A DNA stretch of 11,492 nt from Synechococcales cyanobacterium 340R_concoct_173_sub (GTDB lineage Bacteria > Cyanobacteriota > Cyanobacteriia > Leptolyngbyales > Leptolyngbyaceae), in contig JANXNM010000122.1 in NCBI GenBank assembly GCA_025354065.1, forward strand, positions 1 to 11,492, given 5' to 3'. Numbering within the stretch: position 1 is the stretch's first letter; each line of letters begins with the position of its first letter. Made by a program: the position numbers and the translations under genes. Of the stretch, positions 1 through 6,025 are shown piece after piece. The notes below the pieces were generated by a model. The model had not been told where the DNA came from and searched no databases. It worked only from the letters and a program-made list of their open reading frames with translations.

Positions 1-672
1 CTAGACAGCTCCGGCAAAAGTCTCCATCGTCGAGGCTACCGTGCAGCTATGGGAGCGGCTCCGCTGAAAGAATCACTAGCGGCAGCTTTGATTGAAATGT
101 CAGGTTGGCAACCCGATCAAATGTTTTACGATCCGATGTGTGGGTCTGGAACCCTACCGTTAGAAGCCTGTTTGAAAGGATTAAACATTGCACCGGGACT
201 TTTCCGAGAAGGATTTGGGTTTGAGACTTGGTTGGATTATGACGAGAAATTACTTGAAGAATTGATTGCATCGGCTGAATCGAAACAGCTCAAACAATTA
301 CCCTCTCCCGTGTGGGGCAGTGATGGTAATGGCGAAATTGTGGATCAAGCGATCGTGAATGCAACTCAATGCGGAGTCACGGGTCACATTTACTTTTCAA
401 AAATCGACCTAACTGAAGTGGTCGCACCTTCTGATAGTGGAGTTCTATTTTGCAATCCACCCTATGGCGAACGCATTGGTCGGGACAGTGATTTGGGGGC
501 ATTTTATAAGCAATTGGGCAATGTTATGAAACAAGAATTTAAAGGCTGGACGGCCTATGTTTTGAGTGGCAATAAAGAACTTTCACAATGCATTGGTTTA
601 CGATCGGCCCAGCGCACTGCTGTTTACAATGGCACCATTCCTTGCCAACTTATGAAATACGAATTGTATTAA
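1..672 (+). CDS. RlmL/RlmKL-type class I SAM-dependent RNA methyltransferase, 3' part (5' end outside window)
   Basis: The reading frame is open from base 1 (LDSSGKSLHRRGYR..., in frame with the ATG at 49) and ends with TAA at 670-672, so about 223 C-terminal residues are present. DSSG-x-LHRRGYR followed by APLKESLAAAL is the typical entry from the THUMP region into the methyltransferase domain of RlmL/YcbY-like proteins. The SAM-binding motif I is DPMCGSGT (window codons 44-51), and motif IV is NPPYGER (bases 454-474), as in enzymes that methylate exocyclic guanine nitrogens. In RlmL the product is m2G in 23S rRNA; the same site here is inferred from family. Cyanobacterial members are roughly 370-380 residues, so the N-terminal THUMP portion lies upstream. 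The last 40 bp of the gene are duplicated just downstream, but the first copy leaves the gene intact. It faces the small gene on the minus strand beyond the IS derivative. Confidence 0.88.
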   Translation, partial: LDSSGKSLHRRGYRAAMGAAPLKESLAAALIEMSGWQPDQMFYDPMCGSGTLPLEACLKGLNIAPGLFREGFGFETWLDYDEKLLEELIASAESKQLKQLPSPVWGSDGNGEIVDQAIVNATQCGVTGHIYFSKIDLTEVVAPSDSGVLFCNPPYGERIGRDSDLGAFYKQLGNVMKQEFKGWTAYVLSGNKELSQCIGLRSAQRTAVYNGTIPCQLMKYELY

Positions 673-741
673 CTAGTACAAGGCGTGACACCATTCCTTG
701 TCAACTTATGAAATACGAATTGTATTAACTAGTACAAGGCG
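633..741. repeat. 53-bp direct duplication of the methyltransferase gene end plus IS end
   Basis: Copy 1 (633-685) and copy 2 (689-741) are identical except C645 against T701, at a period of 56 bp with 3 bp between them. Each copy holds the last 40 bp of the methyltransferase gene including its stop, followed by CTAGTACAAGGCG, the outer end of the IS630-type inverted repeat. Copy 2 continues into the complete element; copy 1 breaks off after 13 bp of it. The duplication must therefore have arisen after the element inserted. Confidence 0.95.
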
Positions 742-928
742 GCTAAAGTGAAGATACTATAAGAAGAAATGAAATAACGGTCAAAAATTAGTGTTTACGG
801 TATCTCCAAAAGCATTGCATTTAGAAGAGTTGGAACAAGAAGAATTGGAACAGATAGTCAATCGACACAGTACACCGCAGCAAATAGCCCAACGAGCAAA
901 GATTCTTGTTTTAGCCGCCTTGTACTAG
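729..928 (+). mobile_element. 200-bp internally deleted IS630-family element (MITE-like)
   Basis: CTAGTACAAGGCGGCTAAA at 729-747 is the exact reverse complement of 910-928, giving perfect 19-bp terminal inverted repeats. Both ends sit in CTAG (TA at 730-731 and 926-927), which fits the TA duplication of IS630/Tc1-mariner elements. The inside codes for the first residues of an IS630 transposase (separate entry) and then jumps directly into the right end. A full IS630 is around 1.1 kb, so most of the transposase gene is missing. The coding text just before the junction (TTTTAGCCGC) is identical to the inner edge of the right inverted repeat, which suggests deletion across that short homology. 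Such a derivative could move only with transposase supplied in trans. Confidence 0.85.
791..928 (+). pseudogene. IS630-family transposase, N-terminal 45 codons only
   Basis: From a GTG at 791 the frame reads VFTVSPKALHLEELEQ..., then RHSTPQQIAQRAKILVLA, then ALY and a TAG made by the element's own right end. The 'RHSTPQQ-x-x-xRAKILVLA' stretch is the familiar opening of the N-terminal helix-turn-helix of IS630-type transposases, which binds the inverted repeats. Everything after that helix, including all DDE catalytic residues, is gone. The true start is uncertain because no clear ribosome binding site is visible. It cannot encode an active transposase. Confidence 0.8.
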
Positions 929-1208
929 CCAAATCTTCTGGAGTCATTGACTGAGCAGTGATTTTTCCTTTGTCAGTTTTCAGAATGGTTTTCCCCGTAT
1001 CGTTAGCGATCGCGATATCGCCACTTTCATTTCTTTGCAAGGTATAGTTCTCACCCTTAAAAGTCTCTCTTCCTGTCTGACTAAGAAAATTATCGACAAC
1101 GACAATCCCTCTAGAGCCATCAGGAGCTAGATCTCCCATTTTAGCGCTCGCGGCAGAATAACCCTGCTTTTGAGTGAGGTCAGCCAGATCGATATTGGTG
1201 GTCTGCAT
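858..1208 (-). CDS. Small hypothetical protein whose C-terminus was rewritten by the IS derivative
   Basis: The frame gives 116 residues from an ATG (1206-1208) and matches no family I recognise. It has no obvious signal peptide or membrane segment; the sequence is polar with short beta-like pieces (RGIVVVDNF, GENYTLQRN, GDIAIAND, GKTILKTDKGK). Residues to about PEDLAS are host sequence; the last 20 (TRRLKQ...YCVD) are encoded by the IS630 derivative read in reverse. Removing the element at its CTAG would give GCT AGT TAA, ending the protein at PEDLAS* after about 96 residues, using the complement of the TTAA at the end of the convergent methyltransferase gene. The insertion therefore abolished the stop and extended the protein. 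The gene carries a HIP1 octamer at 1006-1013. Its start is divergent from the phosphoribosyltransferase gene, with about 96 bp between. Confidence 0.6.
   Translation of the reverse strand: MQTTNIDLADLTQKQGYSAASAKMGDLAPDGSRGIVVVDNFLSQTGRETFKGENYTLQRNESGDIAIANDTGKTILKTDKGKITAQSMTPEDLASTRRLKQESLLVGLFAAVYCVD
1006..1013. other. HIP1 octameric palindrome GCGATCGC
   Basis: The octamer GCGATCGC occurs inside the small minus-strand gene. It is the highly repeated palindrome of many cyanobacterial genomes and supports the taxonomic reading. Only this complete copy was noticed; near matches (GCGATCG) occur in the methyltransferase and modA genes. Confidence 0.85.
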
Positions 1209-1228
1209 AGCAGTCTGTGTAAAGTCGA

Positions 1229-1260
1229 TTTATGATTTAATAGTTGTAACAAATCATAAA
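1229..1260. promoter_or_regulatory. 10-bp perfect inverted repeat in the divergent intergenic region
   Basis: TTTATGATTT (1229-1238) and AAATCATAAA (1251-1260) are exact inverted copies separated by 12 bp. The repeat lies between the divergent starts of the small gene (1208) and the phosphoribosyltransferase gene (1305), where an operator for both would sit. A centre-to-centre distance of 22 bp, about two helical turns, would suit a dimeric repressor. No convincing -10/-35 pair was found beside it, so the regulatory role is inferred. Confidence 0.45.
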
Positions 1261-1304
1261 TACAAGGCTGGACTAAAATGCCAGACTAAGAACTAATCGC
1301 AATA

Positions 1305-1913
1305 ATGATAGCAACTTCGCTAGACTTAATAGATTCTTGCTTGATAACTCAACAAGTCATTAATCTTTTGCAACAGCATAAGGGATACTATGTGGGGCAT
1401 ACTCATTTTCGTAATGGAGATCATAGTGATGGATGGATTGAGAAAGGCTCACTTATCCGTCATCCAGCCAGCTTAGATCTGATGACAAAGTTTCAGTCTT
1501 TGAAAATCTCTCAGTATTTTCCTGAAGTCCAACTTCTGATTGGTGCGCCTCTCTGTGGTGCAATTGTTGCTAGTAGTGTAGCTCGTCATCTCGATCTCGA
1601 TCTGACTGTAACAGTTAAACAGTCTAATAAAATTTTATTCCATCGAATGAATGTGCCAATTCAGGGTACTAAGGCTGTCTTGGTTGAAGACATGATCTGT
1701 TCAGGGAATGATGTGCGTGAACATATTCAATTTTTTGAAGAATTCGGGATTGAATTGTTAGGTGTTAGCACTTGGATTAACCGCCAACCAGACTACATCG
1801 CTGGATATTTGGTTAGTAGTCTTCTCCCTGCACCTTTTCGGAACTATTCAGAAATAGATTGTCCAATGTGCCTAGAAAATATCCCTATACAATACGTCAA
1901 TATTCGTGAGTAA
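1305..1913 (+). CDS. PyrE-like type I phosphoribosyltransferase
   Basis: The product has 202 residues. The PRPP-binding loop of type I phosphoribosyltransferases is at residues 125-137, VLVEDMICSGNDV (canonical VVVEDVxTTG); the two acidic residues that contact ribose are kept, but the TTG is CSG. The N-terminal HFRNGDHSDGWIEKG (residues 34-48) matches the orotate phosphoribosyltransferase pattern HF-x-x-x-x-G-x-HSD-x-W-x-x, and IGAPLCGAIVAS (79-90) the substrate-side loop. The C-terminal CPMC-x-x-x-IP (186-194) resembles a CPLC-x-x-G-x-P tail that I recall from PyrE-like proteins. Members join a base to PRPP to give a nucleotide; whether orotate or another base is used cannot be told. A second, housekeeping pyrE would be expected elsewhere. 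The LRR gene follows 44 bp downstream on the same strand; the SurE-type nucleotidase operon lies beyond it. Confidence 0.8.
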   Translation: MIATSLDLIDSCLITQQVINLLQQHKGYYVGHTHFRNGDHSDGWIEKGSLIRHPASLDLMTKFQSLKISQYFPEVQLLIGAPLCGAIVASSVARHLDLDLTVTVKQSNKILFHRMNVPIQGTKAVLVEDMICSGNDVREHIQFFEEFGIELLGVSTWINRQPDYIAGYLVSSLLPAPFRNYSEIDCPMCLENIPIQYVNIRE

Positions 1914-1957
1914 TTGTTCGTTATTAGTGTTTTTTGTCAAAATAAAAATAAAAATTG

Positions 1958-2866
1958 ATGAATCGACAACCTTTATTACAACTGATTGAGAAGGCGGCGA
2001 CGGAAAGGTGGGAAGAACTTAATCTGTCGGCGCTGGGCTTGACTGATTTACCGCAAGAGGTTTTTCAATTAAGTCATTTAAAACGGTTGATTTTGGGAAA
2101 GTGGAATAAACTGGAGCGGAAGGGGTTTGAAAACCAGTTGACGACTTTACCGATCGAGATTGAGCAGCTTGAAAAGCTTGAAGAGTTAAATGTTAGTTGT
2201 AACCAGCTTACGACTTTGCCAGACTCGATTTCTAACTTAGTAAATCTAACTAGGCTTGATCTTAAACGAAACCAAATTTGTGAGATTCCAGACTCGATTT
2301 CTAAGTTGGCAAATCTAACCAGCCTTGATCTTAGACGTAACCAAATTTGCAAGATTCCAGACTCGATTTCTAAGTTGGCAAATCTAACTGTGCTTTCTCT
2401 TAACCGTAACCAAATTTGTGAAATACCAGACTCAATTTCTAAGTTAACAAACCTAACTACACTTTCTCTGTGGCACAACCAAATTTATGAAATACCAGAC
2501 TCAATTTCTAGATTGACAAACCTAACTAGGCTTGATATCAGTGGCAATCAAATTTGTAAAATTCCAGACTCAATTTCTAAGTTAGCAAATTTAACTACTC
2601 TTTCCCTTTGGCATAATCAAATTTCTGAAATACCAGAATGGATTATAAATCTTTCCTCTCTATCCGTTTTAGATTTAGCAGATAATTCAATTCAGGCGTT
2701 ACCCTATGTGTTAACATGCTTAGAAAGATTAAGTGTCTTACGAATAGAAAATAATTTACTTTCTATTCCATCTCATATTTTACGACAAGGATGGGGTGAG
2801 AAGTATCATGATACTGGTAATCCCAAAGCTATACTTGATTATTATTTTTCGCTTGATTCAAACTAA
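1958..2866 (+). CDS. Leucine-rich-repeat protein, ROCO-type N-terminal region without GTPase domain
   Basis: The frame is also open from a TTG at 1955, but the adjacent ATG at 1958 is the likely start (302 residues). An N-terminal cap (LLQLIEKAATERWEELNLS) is followed by about ten LRRs of 23 residues, consensus LxxLxxLxLxxNxIxxIPDSISK, covering most of the protein. The opening and the closing GNPKAILDYYFSL closely resemble the LRR part of cyanobacterial ROCO proteins, in which the NPxAILxYYF segment leads into the Roc GTPase domain (LVGxGxVGKTS). Here a stop follows after four more residues, so no Roc or COR domain exists. It is either a free-standing LRR protein or a truncated ROCO gene. LRRs of this sort bind other proteins; the partner is unknown. 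No signal peptide is seen, so it is probably cytoplasmic. Its stop lies only 20 bp from that of the convergent SurE-type gene. Confidence 0.85.
   Translation: MNRQPLLQLIEKAATERWEELNLSALGLTDLPQEVFQLSHLKRLILGKWNKLERKGFENQLTTLPIEIEQLEKLEELNVSCNQLTTLPDSISNLVNLTRLDLKRNQICEIPDSISKLANLTSLDLRRNQICKIPDSISKLANLTVLSLNRNQICEIPDSISKLTNLTTLSLWHNQIYEIPDSISRLTNLTRLDISGNQICKIPDSISKLANLTTLSLWHNQISEIPEWIINLSSLSVLDLADNSIQALPYVLTCLERLSVLRIENNLLSIPSHILRQGWGEKYHDTGNPKAILDYYFSLDSN
2219..2632 (+). repeat. Six tandem 69-bp units inside the LRR gene
   Basis: The phrase CCAGACTC[GA]ATTTCTA recurs at 2219, 2288, 2357, 2426, 2495 and 2564, exactly 69 bp (23 codons) apart, with a diverged seventh start at 2633 (CCAGAATGG). 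Units share PDSIS-x-L-x-NLT and N-Q-I-x-x-IP at protein level and are strikingly alike at DNA level, including synonymous positions. This indicates recent copying or gene conversion among repeats. Unit number could change by slippage without shifting the frame. Confidence 0.9.
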
Positions 2867-2886
2867 ATTTATAGCAACATAAAACT

Positions 2887-3582
2887 CTAGCTAAAGATTG
2901 TTTTAGTAATTGTAATCTTTCCAGATAAGCAAGCATTGACATCAGTATATGTCTCTGAAATACGATCTATATCCCTGCCTATATATTGAAAATATTCACC
3001 ATCTTTCTTAAATTCTGTTAAAAGAGGGTATCTACATAATTCACAAAACACTATTTCTGGTTCAGGAGATTCACAAGATAGATAAGGAAAATTTACATTC
3101 CAAAATGAGCCTTTTTCCATAGGATGATCTAAAAGAAGTTTTAAAACTTTTGAAGTCCACTGTTCGGTTTGATTCCAGTTTATTCCTAGCCCAAATTTTC
3201 TAAATTGAGAAAATGCAATTCCTGGAATACCATGAAAACTTGCTTCTCTTGTTGCAGCAATAGTGCCAGAGGAATAAAAATCTGCTATACCTAGATTGCA
3301 CCCAGCATTAACACCAGACAGTACAAACTTTACTTCATCGCATAGATGTGTTATTCCTAACCTAACACAATCGACGGGAGTACTTGAAACTGCAAACTCA
3401 AAAGATGATTTCTGTTCTACATGAATTTGAGTACGAGTATTAACCTGATGACCACACCCTGTTAAATTATCTTTTGGAGCTACTAATATTACTTTATCTT
3501 GCGTAAGTTTTGAGATTGCAGAAAACAATGTGTGAATTCCTGGTGCATTAATTCCATCATCATTTGTTACAAGAAAAGTCAT
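2887..3582 (-). CDS. SurE-family 5'/3'-nucleotidase (survival protein E type)
   Basis: The product has 231 residues, a little shorter than the usual 250-270. It opens with LVTNDDGINAPG: D8 and D9 are the metal-binding pair. It continues with APKDNLTGCGHQ (35-46), STPVDCVRLG (67-76), LSGVNAGCNLG (88-98, N92 as metal ligand) and FYSSGTIAATREA (102-114). These are the SurE signature blocks in order. The usual metal-ligand serine (R-S-G in most SurE) is Thr41, so a hydroxyl remains but the loop is unusual. SurE enzymes remove phosphate from nucleoside monophosphates and some other phosphate esters in the cytoplasm. It is the last gene of the seven-gene minus-strand operon, 41 bp after the aminotransferase. 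An AAAGGT about 8 bases before the ATG can serve as ribosome binding site. In this setting a dedicated dephosphorylation step is more likely than general stress survival; that is inference. Confidence 0.85.
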   Translation of the reverse strand: MTFLVTNDDGINAPGIHTLFSAISKLTQDKVILVAPKDNLTGCGHQVNTRTQIHVEQKSSFEFAVSSTPVDCVRLGITHLCDEVKFVLSGVNAGCNLGIADFYSSGTIAATREASFHGIPGIAFSQFRKFGLGINWNQTEQWTSKVLKLLLDHPMEKGSFWNVNFPYLSCESPEPEIVFCELCRYPLLTEFKKDGEYFQYIGRDIDRISETYTDVNACLSGKITITKTIFS

Positions 3583-3623
3583 TTTGTTACCTTTAAATCT
3601 AGAAATTTAATAAAATTCGCATT

Positions 3624-4760
3624 TTAAGCAGTAAAAAACTTATTAATAGTGCCAACAATAAACTCTACTTGATCTAAAGTTAGTGCTGGAAATAAGGGAA
3701 GGCGTAACAAACGATCAGAAATGTCATTAGTTTGTTTCAGTTCGCCGTGAGTTCGTCCGTAACGTAGTCCTGCTGGAGAACTATGTAAGGGGACATAAGG
3801 ATATGCGATATTAATGCCTTCTTCTTTAAAATAATTAATTAAGTTGTTCTGAGTTGATGAATTCTCTAAAAGAATATAATACATATGAGCATTGTGTTCA
3901 CAATAAGACGGAATGATGGGACGACGCAACTTACCACTTTGTTCTAAATATTCTAAGCTCTGGTGATAATGTTGCCAAATCTCTATTCTTGCTCCTGTTA
4001 TTTTTTCTGCTTCTTCTAGTTGGGCATAAAGAAAAGCAGCAATGATTTCTCCCAATAAATAGCTTGATCCTTTATCTACCCATGTATATTTATCTGACTG
4101 ACCTCGAAAAAATTGACTGCGATTAGTACCTTTTTCGCCAATAATTTGAGCGCGGTCTGCAAACTTTTCTGCATTGATTAAAAGAGTCCCTCCTTTCCCA
4201 CAAACGATATTTTTAGTTTCATGAAAACTAAAACAACCCAAATCTCCAATACTCCCAAGGGGGCGACCTTTATAACGAGACATAAATCCTTGCGCTGCAT
4301 CTTCAATCAAGAGCAAGTTATGTTTCCGAGCAATTTTTTTTAGAGCATCCATTTCACAACTTACACCACCATAATGAACAGGTACAATAGCGCGAGTGCG
4401 CTCAGTAATTGCAGCTTCCACTAAGGTTTCGTCAAGATTGAGAGTGTCAGATCTAATATCTACAAACACAGGTATAGCACCTTGCATAACAAAAGCATTG
4501 GCAGAAGAAACAAAAGTGTAACTGGGGATAATTACCTCATCTCCTTGTTCCAAATCAACGAGAATTGCCGCCATCTCCAATGCTGCTGTACAAGAGTGAG
4601 TAACTAAAGCTTTGAAGCTTCCTGTTGCTTGTTCGAGCAATTGACAACATTTTTTTGTGTAATTACCATTACTGGCTAGTTTGCCTGTATTAAGAGCTTG
4701 GCTGATATACCAGAGTTCTTTACCAGTCATATATGGTTTGTGAAAAGGAATAGAGTTCAT
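3624..4760 (-). CDS. wecE: WecE/RffA-type dTDP-4-keto-6-deoxysugar aminotransferase (DegT/DnrJ/EryC1/StrS)
   Basis: The 378-residue protein has the length of E. coli WecE and follows it closely: GDEVI-x-PSYTFVS-x-ANAFV, TLN-x-DETL-x-EAAIT, IVPVHYGGVSCEMD, IEDAAQG (D154 pairs with the pyridine nitrogen), CFSFHETKN (K183 forms the PLP Schiff base), EKGTNRSQFFRGQ-x-DKYTW and NAHMYYILL. WecE converts dTDP-4-dehydro-6-deoxyglucose and glutamate into dTDP-4-amino-4,6-dideoxygalactose (dTDP-Fuc4N), used in surface polysaccharide; related enzymes serve antibiotic sugars. No rmlA/rmlB-like gene and no acetyltransferase is present here, so the sugar precursor must come from elsewhere. The glycosyltransferase gene lies just upstream with 45 bp between, consistent with making and attaching the sugar. 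No clear ribosome binding site precedes the ATG. Family assignment is firm; the exact sugar is inferred. Confidence 0.88.
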   Translation of the reverse strand: MNSIPFHKPYMTGKELWYISQALNTGKLASNGNYTKKCCQLLEQATGSFKALVTHSCTAALEMAAILVDLEQGDEVIIPSYTFVSSANAFVMQGAIPVFVDIRSDTLNLDETLVEAAITERTRAIVPVHYGGVSCEMDALKKIARKHNLLLIEDAAQGFMSRYKGRPLGSIGDLGCFSFHETKNIVCGKGGTLLINAEKFADRAQIIGEKGTNRSQFFRGQSDKYTWVDKGSSYLLGEIIAAFLYAQLEEAEKITGARIEIWQHYHQSLEYLEQSGKLRRPIIPSYCEHNAHMYYILLENSSTQNNLINYFKEEGINIAYPYVPLHSSPAGLRYGRTHGELKQTNDISDRLLRLPLFPALTLDQVEFIVGTINKFFTA

Positions 4761-4805
4761 AAGATAAATTATAGGAAGGTAGACAATTTTTTGAGAATGT
4801 ATTTT

Positions 4806-5960
4806 TCAATCTGATTTTATGATTTCTGTTATTACTGCTTCTAAGATCAATAAGGACACAGTAAAGTCTAACTTTGGCCATATATCACAAGCAGAATAAT
4901 CCAGTACTTCTCCTAGAACATAGCGATAGGTTCCTCCTATTGATAAGCAAAGGGAAGCGAAGTGCCCCCATGAAACAAAGTCATCTTCTGGAAGTAATTC
5001 AATCAACACACGGTAGTATGAGAAAATAATATTTGTCAAACCTGCACCATGTGGACCGACTACTATACTAGCATTGCTAAATAGTAGAATTTGTTCAGCT
5101 ACATTCAATGTTTCTAGCTCGTAAACATTGAAATTCCACTTTCTCATCAAAAGGATCACTTCGTCTTCATTTATCACTCTTCTGCTTCTAGCGTGTCTGC
5201 GTGTGATATATATTCTTTCTTTTTTACTAGTTTGATTTATATCTAGAGATTTGCAGGCTAAATGTCGTAGATGCTCTATGTTACTGTTTGAATACGTAAA
5301 ACCTACACGAGCAGGCGATGCTACGACGAGATTCTTTGCCCTTACGTATCTTTGCTCAAGCATTTCTATTCCAAGAATACTTAAAAATTCTTGATAGAAT
5401 GAAGGCAACGAAATTAATGGAGTAGTTGCAATGAAAATAGGTGGAGGAACCAGAGAATTTCTTACAAATATATAACTTGGTAAGCGCAAAACAATATCAA
5501 CGACACAATGATAATAGTTGTCACCAAAGGGAGTTGTCAGCAAAATAGCACAATCAAGTGGTTGGGATAATGTAGGTAAAAATTGATATAACCAAGCACG
5601 GATATAAGTTGTCCAGTAAATAGGAAATCTTGCAAACAACCCCTTTCCCTTTGCAGCAAGCAACTCTGTAATAATTCTTCCTTTACGATTAACCCCAATC
5701 TCGCCGTGTAAACATACGTTTTGTTCTACATATGTATATACATTCAAAGGAGTGTTTTGCGATATCTTTTTAATGCCACAAGAAAAGGAATTAGAATTGT
5801 GGGAAATATCGCTCTCACTTTCTATGATCTCTAGATGGTTTTCAACCTTTACAAGTTCATGTGGGATATAAGTGTTTAATCGTTCGCTCATCTTCTTAAG
5901 ATGGTCTGGTTGAATACAAAGCAAACGGGTTACAAAATTCTTTAAAACTGTAGAAATCAT
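4806..5960 (-). CDS. Glycosyltransferase family 61 (DUF563) protein
   Basis: The product has 384 residues. GT61 marks are present in order: FGDNYYHCVVDIVLRLP (145-161), matching the NYYHWLLDxLPRL region; RIYITRRHARSRRVINEDEV (249-268); and IVVGPHGAGLTNIIFS (299-314), the strongly conserved GxHGAGLxN motif. GT61 enzymes transfer sugars from nucleotide donors (plant xylosyltransferases are the best known); bacterial members often sit in surface-polysaccharide or specialised-metabolite clusters. The first 75 residues are poorly conserved and start with a weak hydrophobic stretch and basic residues, but show no clear signal peptide. A second Met at residue 24 is a possible alternative start; neither has a good ribosome binding site. 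It lies between the dioxygenase and aminotransferase genes, so the WecE product is a candidate donor sugar (inference). Confidence 0.85.
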   Translation of the reverse strand: MISTVLKNFVTRLLCIQPDHLKKMSERLNTYIPHELVKVENHLEIIESESDISHNSNSFSCGIKKISQNTPLNVYTYVEQNVCLHGEIGVNRKGRIITELLAAKGKGLFARFPIYWTTYIRAWLYQFLPTLSQPLDCAILLTTPFGDNYYHCVVDIVLRLPSYIFVRNSLVPPPIFIATTPLISLPSFYQEFLSILGIEMLEQRYVRAKNLVVASPARVGFTYSNSNIEHLRHLACKSLDINQTSKKERIYITRRHARSRRVINEDEVILLMRKWNFNVYELETLNVAEQILLFSNASIVVGPHGAGLTNIIFSYYRVLIELLPEDDFVSWGHFASLCLSIGGTYRYVLGEVLDYSACDIWPKLDFTVSLLILEAVITEIIKSD

Positions 5961-6025
5961 ATATTAATATTTGTTTCTTAATAGTTCTATTCTACGATTT
6001 TAATGCTTAGAAGGTTTGGACTATT

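Noticed and set aside
2074..2478. Long open frame on the minus strand opposite the LRR gene, with repeated units
   Set aside because: It is the antisense shadow of the 69-bp LRR repeats; the periodic peptide follows from the repeat DNA, and the plus frame has clear LRR consensus.
2219..2632. Regular repeats that could suggest a CRISPR array
   Set aside because: The period is 69 bp with no unique spacers, and the units are in-frame LRR codons.
2867..2886. Terminator between the convergent LRR and SurE-type genes
   Set aside because: The 20-bp gap shows no inverted repeat or T run.
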